Below are positions 1 to 5,821 of a stretch of 7,677 nt of DNA, one piece after another (position 1 is the stretch's first letter; every line of letters begins with the position of its first letter). Source of the DNA: Deinococcus aquatilis DSM 23025 (lineage in GTDB: Bacteria > Deinococcota > Deinococci > Deinococcales > Deinococcaceae). The stretch spans positions 1-7,677 of the forward strand of contig NZ_KB899777.1 in NCBI RefSeq assembly GCF_000378445.1, read 5' to 3'. Made by a program: the position numbers and the translations under genes. The notes under the pieces were generated by a model. The model worked only from the letters and a program-made list of their open reading frames with translations. It searched no databases and was not told where the DNA came from.

Positions 1-260
1 TAGGTGAGGACGATGACCTCATCTGCGAGGGCGGCGCGTCGCTTCAAGGTGCTGGTGTAATTCCCATCAAGAATCCAGGTTTCTGCAGCGATCAACTGTT
101 CGACCCGTTGCTCCCACTCTGCTGTTGGAGGCCGCATCCACCCAGGCTGCCAGTACGCATCATCCAAGTGAATGAGCGGCAGACCTGTCTTGGCAGCCAA
201 TTGCTTAGAAAAGGTGCTCTTCCCGGCACCAGGACTGCCGATCACAAGGATGCGCTTCAT
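1..260 (-). CDS. P-loop kinase-like ATPase (adenylate kinase / FlaR-type topology modulation family), partial
   Basis: The gene reads leftward from ATG at 260-258 and leaves the window after about 86 codons without a stop, so only its N-terminal half is present. The protein begins MKRILVIGSPGAGKST, a beta strand followed by a Walker A loop (G8-x-x-G-x-G-K14-S15). A short LIHLDDAYW segment (about 29-37) and a WILDGNY segment (about 62-68) follow. This order is typical of small nucleoside-kinase-like P-loop proteins often annotated as adenylate kinase or DNA topology modulation protein FlaR, usually about 170-190 residues long. The substrate cannot be told from this half, and the FlaR name is a family label rather than a demonstrated role. 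No convincing Shine-Dalgarno precedes the ATG. A promoter-like pair lies about 80-110 bp upstream, and the gene is divergent from the peptidase gene on the plus strand. Confidence 0.85.
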   Translation of the reverse strand, partial: MKRILVIGSPGAGKSTFSKQLAAKTGLPLIHLDDAYWQPGWMRPPTAEWEQRVEQLIAAETWILDGNYTSTLKRRAALADEVIVLT

Positions 261-323
261 GGCAGCAACGTTACCAAGAACATGTTCTGACGTTCCCACT
301 GGCGCAGAACGTGCGGATGCACT

Positions 324-341
324 GGAGTGTTAATACACTCC
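324..341. promoter_or_regulatory. 18-bp palindrome, candidate operator
   Basis: GGAGTGT and ACACTCC are perfect inverted repeats around a TAAT centre. On the minus strand the palindrome covers the last bases of the candidate -10 box and the expected transcription start of the P-loop gene. A dimeric repressor bound there would block that promoter. The regulator family cannot be named from the half-site alone. An RNA hairpin in the 5' leader is the alternative reading. Confidence 0.5.
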
Positions 342-368
342 TATAACGGGCCATAAGTCTGTTGTCAC
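340..368 (-). promoter_or_regulatory. Candidate sigma-70 promoter for the P-loop kinase gene
   Basis: On the minus strand, GTGACA (368-363, five of six consensus bases) is followed after exactly 17 bp by TATAGG (345-340, four of six). Transcription would begin near 333 and read into the gene starting at 260, giving a leader of about 70 nt. The spacing is ideal and no better pair is visible nearby. Confidence 0.45.
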
Positions 369-491
369 GCGTTTTCACTCTGCTTGTCAACCCCTATTCG
401 CGGTGAATAGTTACCAACACCAGGATATTTTTGAATACACCTGGAGCCGTTTCCTCTTTTATTTGCAGGTTCTTTGGGTGTTCAAGCAATA

Positions 492-497
492 TATAAT
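492..497 (+). promoter_or_regulatory. Consensus -10 box TATAAT upstream of the peptidase gene
   Basis: A perfect TATAAT lies 110 bp upstream of the peptidase start, in an AT-rich stretch. No good -35 hexamer sits at the right distance: TTCTTT at 470-475, 16 bp upstream, is poor. The site may need an activator or may be fortuitous. Transcription would start near 504. Confidence 0.4.
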
Positions 498-607
498 ACA
501 ATCGCCACAGTATCCAGATTCAACCAATGTCTTCAGGCAGCAGCCAGCATAAATATTCACTTAACGTCAACAGATCTAATCGGCCCTCTCAGCTTCCATG
601 CTGAGGA

Positions 608-1504
608 ATGTTCCGGTTGAAGCTCGTTGCTGCGCTGCCCCTTCTGCTGGGTGTGGCTGCTGGATTGCCTGCCAGTGTCACCCTCGACAACATCCGGCAT
701 GAGCCGCAAGGCCCGGACAACTGCGCCCCGGTGACGGCATTGACGGTGCTGGGTTATTACGGCACCCGCATTACGCAGGGGCAGGCGGCGCAGGCCATGA
801 AAGATTCGCCCCGTGATCCGCAGGTGACGAGTCTGGAACTTGCGGCCTATCTGGGCAGCTTTGGCCTGCGCAGCATGATCCGCTCGGCAGGCACGCCCGA
901 ATTGCTGCGAACCTTACTGGCGGCGGGTGTGCCGGTGGTCCTGCAACAGCGCCTGCAAGCGGGCAGCAATGTGGCGCATTTCCGCACCGTCTACGGATAT
1001 CAGGGCGGGCGGTTTCTGACCAGTGACCCGCTGCTGGGAGCGAAACTGTGGCTCACCGAGGCGGAACTGGTCAATCTGTGGCACTTCTACAATGGGGAAT
1101 ACCTGGTGGCCTATCCGCCCGCCAAAGAAGGGGCCGTGTATGCCGCACTGGGCGGTAATGTCCGGGCCGCCACCAACTGGCAACGCCTGAAGACCATCTC
1201 CGAGCAGAATGTGAAGGCGCGGCCCAGCGATCCCTACAACTGGTGGGGTCTCGGCAAGGCCAATTTGCGACTGGGAAACATCAAGGCCGCTGCCGCCAAC
1301 TTCGACCGGGCCGTGGCCCTGGGGGTGCCCAGCCTGTATTACCTGTACCGTCAGGAGGCATTTGAGGCCTGGACGCAGGCAGGGCAGCACAGCAAGACGC
1401 TCAAGTACGTGCAGCTTGGGCTGAGGCACGACCAGAACAGCAAAGAACTCCTGCGCTTCCGCAGCCTGGCGCAAAAGGCGCTTGAGCGTACCTCATCCGG
1501 CTAG
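608..1504 (+). CDS. Secreted C39-like cysteine peptidase with TPR-like C-terminal half
   Basis: The 298-residue protein starts with a signal-peptide-like segment: basic residues R3 and K5, a hydrophobic stretch to about residue 19, and a possible cut after LPA. Residues about 25-170 match the papain-like C39-type fold. Q34 and C39 (EPQGPDNCAP) are the oxyanion glutamine and nucleophile, H124 (AHFRTVYGY) is the general base, and D140 (SDPLLG) completes the site. Residues about 188-292 resemble TPR helices, for example WWGLGKANLRLGNIKAAAANF. The product is probably an exported thiol peptidase or peptide-binding protein whose TPR part may hold a partner; the substrate is unknown. Start choice is uncertain. 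ATG 608 directly abuts the only Shine-Dalgarno (GAGGA, 603-607), whereas in-frame TTG 617 lies 9 nt after it and leaves the signal peptide intact (KLVAALPLLLGVAAG). An in-frame TGA at 602 excludes anything further upstream. Confidence 0.85.
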   Translation: MFRLKLVAALPLLLGVAAGLPASVTLDNIRHEPQGPDNCAPVTALTVLGYYGTRITQGQAAQAMKDSPRDPQVTSLELAAYLGSFGLRSMIRSAGTPELLRTLLAAGVPVVLQQRLQAGSNVAHFRTVYGYQGGRFLTSDPLLGAKLWLTEAELVNLWHFYNGEYLVAYPPAKEGAVYAALGGNVRAATNWQRLKTISEQNVKARPSDPYNWWGLGKANLRLGNIKAAAANFDRAVALGVPSLYYLYRQEAFEAWTQAGQHSKTLKYVQLGLRHDQNSKELLRFRSLAQKALERTSSG

Positions 1505-1771
1505 GAAGGTCGAAGTAAATCTTGAGATGAACTGGGCAAAATGACCGGCGAAGCTGGAGACATTGCACTGGGAATAGCCTCCTACGATGCAAGCCGCAAA
1601 GCGGTTTCGGCGGTATCCGGCGAGACGAAATACGTCCGTTACATAGACGTCATATCCCGTCACCATCAGAAGTTACGGCTTGCGACTCCGTGTCTGCAAT
1701 CCCTCTGAGGGCGAGGGCAGACCATGACTCTGGATCTCTGATTCTTGTGAACTCTATTACTATCAAGATTT

Positions 1772-1787
1772 GTTGACAATTATCAAC
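1772..1787. promoter_or_regulatory. Near-palindrome over the GH2 -35 box, candidate operator
   Basis: GTTGACAATTATCAAC is a 16-bp dyad: arms GTTGA and TCAAC, palindromic centre AATT, and one mismatched pair. It contains the whole -35 hexamer, which suits a repressor site for sugar-responsive control. The half-site does not identify a regulator family, and no regulator gene is visible in the window. Confidence 0.4.
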
Positions 1788-1801
1788 TTTACTTCTAGCA
1801 T
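1773..1801 (+). promoter_or_regulatory. Sigma-70-type promoter for the GH2 gene
   Basis: A perfect -35 TTGACA (1773-1778) is followed after 17 bp by TAGCAT (1796-1801, four of six consensus bases). Transcription would start near 1808, giving a leader of about 58 nt before the GH2 ATG. This is the best promoter match in the window. Confidence 0.65.
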
Positions 1802-1865
1802 TAAGGACGACTTTAGAATTGTTCTATAGACGCTTGCTGCTCAGCCAGCGCCGATCAGGAGAAGC

Positions 1866-3761
1866 ATGCAAAAAATCCACCCCCGTCCTCTTATGCAGCG
1901 CAATCGGTGGTTCGATCTGGACGGCACCTGGGCCTTTGCCCTCGATTCCGGCGCAGTTCATATCCATCCCAGTACGGTGGACTTCGACCGCCAGATCACG
2001 GTGCCCTATCCGCCCGAAAGTGTGGCGAGCGGCATCCATCTGCAGGTGCATGGGCGGGCTGTCTGGTACAGGCGCACGGTGGATTGTGCAGGCGTGTGGG
2101 CCGGAGCCGAGGCAGGCGAGCGCACGCTGCTGCACTTCGGGGCCGTGGATTACTGTGCCACTGTCTGGATCAATGGGCAGGAAGTCACGCAGCACAGCGG
2201 CGGCCACACCTCTTTTTCGGTGGATATCAGCGCCTTTGCCGCCGCGCCCTTCGAGTTGACGGTCCGGGCCGAAGATGATCCGCTGGCTCTCGATCAACCG
2301 CGCGGCAAACAGGACTGGCTGGCCGAGCCACATTCGATCTGGTATCCGCGGACCACTGGCATCTGGCAGACGGTGTGGCTGGAACGCGTGCCTGCTTCCG
2401 CCGTGCAGAGCCTTGAATTTGAGCCTGACCTGAATACCTGGGGCGTGCATGTGCGCCTTCAGGTGGCTGGGTTCCGGCCCGGAATGAAGGCGAGGGTGGT
2501 GCTGAAGGTGGCGAGCGCTGTGCTCAACGGCACCGAGCTGGAAGAGGTGTTGGCCGACGACGTGTACACCCTCTCCAGCCCCGAACTGCACCGGGTCATT
2601 CCATTGCTCGACGGCGGCATCGACAGCCACCGCAACGGCCTGTTGTGGAGTCCGGAACACCCTCAGCTGATCGACACCACCGTGGAGCTGTTGCACGGCG
2701 GTGAAGCCCTTGATCAGGTGACGGGTTATACCGCTCTGCGCTCGGTGACCATCGAGCAGGGCCGCTTTCTGCTCAACGGTTCGCCGTACCCGCTGCGGCT
2801 GGTGCTGGATCAGGGCTACTGGCCCGAATCGCTGATGACGGCCACCGCCGAGCAGCACCGTACCGACGTCGAATTGACGCGTCGGCTGGGCTTCAATGGC
2901 GTTCGCAAGCACCAGAAACTGGAAGACCCCCGCTACCTGTACTGGGCCGACCGCCTCGGGCTGCTGGTCTGGGCCGAAATGCCCAGTGCCTACCGCCTCA
3001 GCGACCGCAGCATTCACGCCATCACCAAAGAGTGGCTGGAGGCCGTGCAGCGCGACCGGGGCCACCCCTGCATCGTGGCGTGGGTGCCGTTCAACGAGTC
3101 CTGGGGGGTACCCGACCTGACCCGCCGTGCCCGCTCACGTACCTTCGTGCGGGCGCTGTACAACCTGACCCGTACGCTTGACCCCACCCGCCCCGTGATC
3201 GGCAACGACGGCTGGGAAAACGACGCCACCGACATCCTGACCATTCACGATTACACCCCCGATTCGGAAGTGATTCTGGAACGCTACGGCTCGCGCGAGC
3301 GCATTCGCGAGACCCTGCTGCACGTCCGGCCTGGTGGCCGCAACCTGCTGCTCGATCCTGCGCTGGCCGATCAGAATCTGCCGGTGATGCTCACCGAGTT
3401 TGGCGGCATCGCGTATATCACCGATGCCAAACGGGGCTGGGGCTACAGCAACGCCTACGACGACGAGGCCTTCACGGCTCACTATGAGGCGCTGCTGGGG
3501 GCCGTTCACGAATGCGCCCACATCGCAGGGTTTTGCTACACGCAATTGACCGATACTTTCCAGGAAAAGAACGGTCTGCTGGACGAGTACCGCCGTCCCA
3601 AGGGTGACGCGGCGCGGTTGATGCTGGCGACACGCGGCCCCCGCGACGCCCGTACCGTCGATGAAACCCTGATTCCTGATCCCTTTGGCTACAGCCCGGA
3701 GTGGCAGGCCAAGCAACTGGTGTACTCGGTGCCTATAGAGACGGATTCAGAGCAGCCTTGA
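1866..3761 (+). CDS. Glycoside hydrolase family 2 enzyme (beta-galactosidase-like)
   Basis: The 631-residue protein has the three-part GH2 core: a jelly-roll sugar-binding domain (about 13-175, with WFDLDGTWAF and VDYCATVWINGQEV), an immunoglobulin-like domain (about 180-292), and a TIM barrel (about 295-590). N410-E411 in PFNES is the acid/base position and E511 in LTEFGG the nucleophile, so both retaining-mechanism glutamates are present. The segment GFNGVRKHQKLEDPRYLYWA (343-362) replaces the usual R-x-SH-x-P signature, placing it in a GH2 subgroup whose exact substrate I cannot assign; beta-galactosidase is the family default. No signal peptide is seen, so it should act in the cytoplasm on imported oligosaccharides. 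AGGAG at 1857-1861 supports ATG 1866 over the internal Met10. It is much shorter than E. coli LacZ (about 1020 residues), lacking the C-terminal domains. An intrinsic terminator follows, then galM. Confidence 0.92.
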   Translation: MQKIHPRPLMQRNRWFDLDGTWAFALDSGAVHIHPSTVDFDRQITVPYPPESVASGIHLQVHGRAVWYRRTVDCAGVWAGAEAGERTLLHFGAVDYCATVWINGQEVTQHSGGHTSFSVDISAFAAAPFELTVRAEDDPLALDQPRGKQDWLAEPHSIWYPRTTGIWQTVWLERVPASAVQSLEFEPDLNTWGVHVRLQVAGFRPGMKARVVLKVASAVLNGTELEEVLADDVYTLSSPELHRVIPLLDGGIDSHRNGLLWSPEHPQLIDTTVELLHGGEALDQVTGYTALRSVTIEQGRFLLNGSPYPLRLVLDQGYWPESLMTATAEQHRTDVELTRRLGFNGVRKHQKLEDPRYLYWADRLGLLVWAEMPSAYRLSDRSIHAITKEWLEAVQRDRGHPCIVAWVPFNESWGVPDLTRRARSRTFVRALYNLTRTLDPTRPVIGNDGWENDATDILTIHDYTPDSEVILERYGSRERIRETLLHVRPGGRNLLLDPALADQNLPVMLTEFGGIAYITDAKRGWGYSNAYDDEAFTAHYEALLGAVHECAHIAGFCYTQLTDTFQEKNGLLDEYRRPKGDAARLMLATRGPRDARTVDETLIPDPFGYSPEWQAKQLVYSVPIETDSEQP

Positions 3762-3829
3762 TCCAGCAGTGCCTTGTGTTGGAAAGAGGCCAGTCTAGAG
3801 CAGTGACTTGGCTCTGCGGGTACTTCCTG

Positions 3830-3858
3830 CCCCTCTCCTCTTGTGAGAGGGGTCTTTT
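3830..3858 (+). terminator. Intrinsic terminator after the GH2 gene
   Basis: CCCCTCTC (3830-3837) and GAGAGGGG (3845-3852) form a perfect 8-bp stem with a 7-nt loop, followed by TCTTTT. It lies 69 bp after the GH2 stop and separates that gene from galM, so galM either has its own promoter or depends on read-through. Confidence 0.85.
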
Positions 3859-3940
3859 CGGAGCAAGGAGTGGGGGTCTCTTCAACACTATGCTGTAAAT
3901 TGTTCTGAACCCCGCACAGACTGAATACATCCAGCAGCGT

Positions 3941-3984
3941 GGCCGGATGCGGCAATCTGGTGCAGCAGCTCAGTGCATCCGGCC
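3941..3984 (+). repeat. Perfect 10-bp inverted repeat in the galM leader
   Basis: GGCCGGATGC (3941-3950) and GCATCCGGCC (3975-3984) are exact inverted repeats around 24 nt. In RNA they would form a strong stem ending about 30 nt before the galM Shine-Dalgarno. No T-tract follows, so it is not a typical terminator. It could be an mRNA-stabilising or regulatory hairpin. No convincing promoter is visible between the GH2 terminator and this hairpin. Confidence 0.6.
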
Positions 3985-4027
3985 TGTGTTCGCCTCTGCC
4001 CCGCCCCATTTTCTGAGGACTGAACCC

Positions 4028-5143
4028 ATGACACAGACTCCTGAATCCTCTGTGACCCAGATGCCCTGGGGCCACACTTCCGCAGGCGAAGTCGTGACGC
4101 TCTACACGCTTCACAACGCCGACATCAGAGTGCGGATCATGAATTACGGCGGCGTCATCGTGGGTGTAGACGCGCCTGACCGTCATGGCAATCTGGCCGA
4201 TATCACGCTGGGCCACGATGAACTGCTGCCCTACCTGAGCCGCGAGACCTCGCCGTATTTCGGGGCGTTGATCGGGCGTTACGGCAACCGGATCGCACGC
4301 GGAAAGTTTGAACTGGACGGCACAGCCTACACGCTGGCCTGCAACAACGGCCCCAATTCGCTGCATGGCGGGCCACATGGTTTTGATCAGCAACTCTGGC
4401 AGGCCGAACCCGGCACGACTCCAGCAGGGGTCAGCCTGACGCTTACCCGGGTCAGCGAGGACGGCGAGGAAGGCTATCCAGGCCGCCTGACCGCCACCCT
4501 GACCTACACCCTGACGCCCGACAATACCCTCAGAATCGATTACGCGGCCCAGACCGACCGGGCCACCATCGTCAATCTGACCAACCATACCTACTGGAAT
4601 CTGGGTGGCGCGACCCATGATGCACTTGATCACCTGTTGACTGTGCAGGCCGACGCCTATACGCCCACCGACGAAACACAGATTCCGACGGGCGAGCTGG
4701 TCGATGTGACAGGTACGCCCTTCGATCTGCGTCGGCCTATGCGGTTGGGCGAGGTGCTGGCCGTACCGAACGAGCAACTGGAGCGGGCCGGCGGCCTGGA
4801 TCACAATTTTGTTCTGAGCACGGCACCCCATGAAAGCGTCGGCAATCTCCGGGCTGCCGCCACGTTGTCTGATCCTGCTTCGGGCCGTTGCCTCAGCGTC
4901 CTGACCACCGAACCCGGCATTCAGGTCTATTCAGGCAACTTTCTGGACGGCAGCATTCAGGGGAAAGGTGGGCAGAGGTACGGCCACCGCTGGTCGGTCT
5001 GCCTGGAAACCCAGCATTTTCCCGACAGCCCCAACCACCCGCATTTCCCGTCCACGCGCCTCGAACCGGGTCAGACATATCAATCCACCACGATCTACGC
5101 CTTTTCGGTCGATACGGCCCTGCCAGTCGGAACAGCTGAGTAA
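4028..5143 (+). CDS. galM: Aldose 1-epimerase (galactose mutarotase)
   Basis: The 371-residue protein interconverts alpha and beta anomers of galactose, glucose and related aldoses in the cytoplasm, the entry step to the Leloir pathway. Family motifs are intact: GRYGNRIARGKF (83-94), NSLHGG with H113, NLTNHTYWNL with the catalytic acid H187, the substrate-binding GGLDHN (255-260), and LETQHFPDSPN with the catalytic base E327. The length is close to the family's usual 340-380. The frame stays open up to 3947, but ATG 4028 is the better start: GAGGA (4015-4019) sits 8 nt before it, and the upstream codons overlap the leader hairpin and encode nothing family-like. It follows the GH2 gene in the same direction, which fits a role in equilibrating the beta-sugar that enzyme releases. 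The 3' neighbour region is IS debris, so any further sugar genes may have been lost there (inference). Confidence 0.95.
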   Translation: MTQTPESSVTQMPWGHTSAGEVVTLYTLHNADIRVRIMNYGGVIVGVDAPDRHGNLADITLGHDELLPYLSRETSPYFGALIGRYGNRIARGKFELDGTAYTLACNNGPNSLHGGPHGFDQQLWQAEPGTTPAGVSLTLTRVSEDGEEGYPGRLTATLTYTLTPDNTLRIDYAAQTDRATIVNLTNHTYWNLGGATHDALDHLLTVQADAYTPTDETQIPTGELVDVTGTPFDLRRPMRLGEVLAVPNEQLERAGGLDHNFVLSTAPHESVGNLRAAATLSDPASGRCLSVLTTEPGIQVYSGNFLDGSIQGKGGQRYGHRWSVCLETQHFPDSPNHPHFPSTRLEPGQTYQSTTIYAFSVDTALPVGTAE

Positions 5144-5310
5144 ACGTAGGTCTTCTGCTGGCCGGACGCACCTGTTACCTCTCCGAGAGCGTCCAACAGG
5201 CTCACCGTGATATTGCAAATACTGTGTTGCGCTTGGCTTGTCAAGCGTGAGTAGTGGTAGTCCGTTGACTCATGGAACGGGTGCAAGCTAGGGAATGATA
5301 TTGCAAGGCC
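5144..5310. other. Short non-coding junction between galM and the IS remnants
   Basis: No gene is seen in these 167 bp. They contain overlapping, mutually exclusive inverted repeats just after galM (GGACGC/GCGTCC at 5164-5169 and 5189-5194; CCTGTT/AACAGG at 5171-5176 and 5195-5200), a hairpin CGCTTG/CAAGCG (5230-5235 and 5242-5247), and an 11-bp direct repeat. None has a T-tract, so no intrinsic galM terminator can be claimed. Confidence 0.5.
5208..5306. repeat. 11-bp direct repeat TGATATTGCAA bracketing 77 bp
   Basis: TGATATTGCAA occurs at 5208-5218 and again at 5296-5306. The second copy ends about 5 bp before the point where IS30 homology stops. It may be a target duplication or deletion scar linked to loss of the IS30 right end, or chance. 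Confidence 0.5.
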
Positions 5311-5775
5311 TTCAATTTCGCAGGCTTTGGACGCCGAGCAGCACGCTCAGCGTGCCACTGTGCAGTGGTCGCCCAGTACGCCAGGCCACCACTCCGTGTC
5401 GCAGCGTTGCGTCGGACCTCACGCGAAATCGTGGATGCCGCCCGCCCCAGTTGGCGGGCAATCTCACGGATGCCGAGGTGTTGCGCCCTTGAGAGTGCGA
5501 TCTCTTCGCGCTCTGCAAACGACAAACAGCGCCCAGAAAGGGGGGGTTGACCGTGGGCCTAACGTTGTTGGTGGCATGCCGCCCGCCTCCCGGAACCAGC
5601 GCGCCCCGATGGCTGGCGAGATTCCTGCGCCCGTCGCAGCACGTTCACTCGACCCCCCTGCGGCGATCAACGCCCAGAATTGCTGCTGGTCTTCTCGCCG
5701 TGCCGCTCTTGGCCGTCCTGGTGAGTGCAGTTTACTCCGTCCAGATCGATCTGACTGTCGTTTGATTGGCTTCAT
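5311..5775 (-). pseudogene. IS30-family transposase, frameshifted and truncated
   Basis: Translation from ATG 5775, preceded by a GAGGGGG ribosome binding site, gives MKPIKRQSDRSGRSKLHSPG and continues through SSERAATGAGISPAIGARWF to GGMPPTT. The HTH-bearing N-terminal region follows in another frame: LSFAEREEIALSRAQHL, then IREIARQLGRAASTISREV, then QWHAERAARRPKPAKL. The frames are joined at a run of seven C on the minus strand (5546-5540). Six C would restore a single frame reading STPLSGRCLSFAER, as in intact relatives. Homology ends after PAKL near 5313, so the whole DDE catalytic domain is absent. About 155 codons remain of an expected 330-400, and the product cannot be an active transposase. 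Confidence 0.85.
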
Positions 5776-5821
5776 CACAACCCCCTCAGTTGAGGTGTTG
5801 CGACCACCACTTGAATCCACC
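5311..5821 (-). mobile_element. IS30-family element fragment (one end plus 5' part of the transposase)
   Basis: The element starts on the minus strand at about 5821, where IS3 orfB homology stops abruptly after codons for HSDQGIQ and the sequence changes to GGTGGATTCAAGTGG. That places a likely terminal inverted repeat 46 bp ahead of the transposase ATG. The other end is missing: transposase homology stops near 5311. With no second end, the inverted repeat cannot be confirmed inside the window. Confidence 0.7.

Larger units (their letters stand above)
261..607. other. Divergent intergenic region with two promoter-like signals
   Basis: This 347-bp spacer separates the minus-strand P-loop gene from the plus-strand peptidase gene. 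I see no credible ORF or RNA gene in it. It holds a minus-strand promoter candidate (340-368) overlapped by an 18-bp palindrome (324-341), two TTGTCA words 22 bp apart (362-367 and 384-389), a 6-bp inverted repeat CTATTC/GAATAG (394-399 and 405-410), and a consensus TATAAT at 492-497. It is clearly more AT-rich than the flanking genes, as expected of regulatory DNA. Confidence 0.6.
1505..1865. other. Intergenic region containing the GH2 promoter
   Basis: This 361-bp gap separates the peptidase and GH2 genes. The first two thirds show no credible gene: a 55-codon reading frame at 1541-1708 has no ribosome binding site and no recognisable protein. A short hairpin CCGC-AAA-GCGG at 1594-1604 followed by TTT is a weak terminator candidate at best. 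The AT-rich last third holds the promoter and operator candidates listed separately. Confidence 0.55.

Noticed and set aside
914..1474. 186-codon minus-strand frame inside the peptidase gene
   Set aside because: Shadow of the plus-strand C39 gene, without a ribosome binding site or family motifs.
1594..1607. CCGC-AAA-GCGG hairpin as a terminator for the peptidase gene
   Set aside because: The 4-bp stem and three T are too weak, and it lies about 90 bp after the stop codon.
1541..1708. 55-codon plus-strand frame after the peptidase gene
   Set aside because: No Shine-Dalgarno, no recognisable features and no supporting context.
1824..3065. 413-codon minus-strand open frame opposite the GH2 gene
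   Set aside because: It is antisense to a clearly conserved GH2 protein and has no recognisable domain; long antisense frames are common in GC-rich genes.
3947..4027. Upstream extension of galM
   Set aside because: It overlaps the leader hairpin and lacks a ribosome binding site, whereas ATG 4028 has GAGGA at 8 nt and begins the family-like sequence.
3689..4831. 380-codon minus-strand open frame spanning the terminator and galM
   Set aside because: It runs across the GH2 end, a terminator and most of galM in antisense, and its translation resembles no protein.
5216..5244. Minus-strand TTGACA with TATTTG 17 bp away, pointing into galM antisense
   Set aside because: The -10 match is poor and the -35 is part of a hairpin; an antisense galM promoter is not supported.
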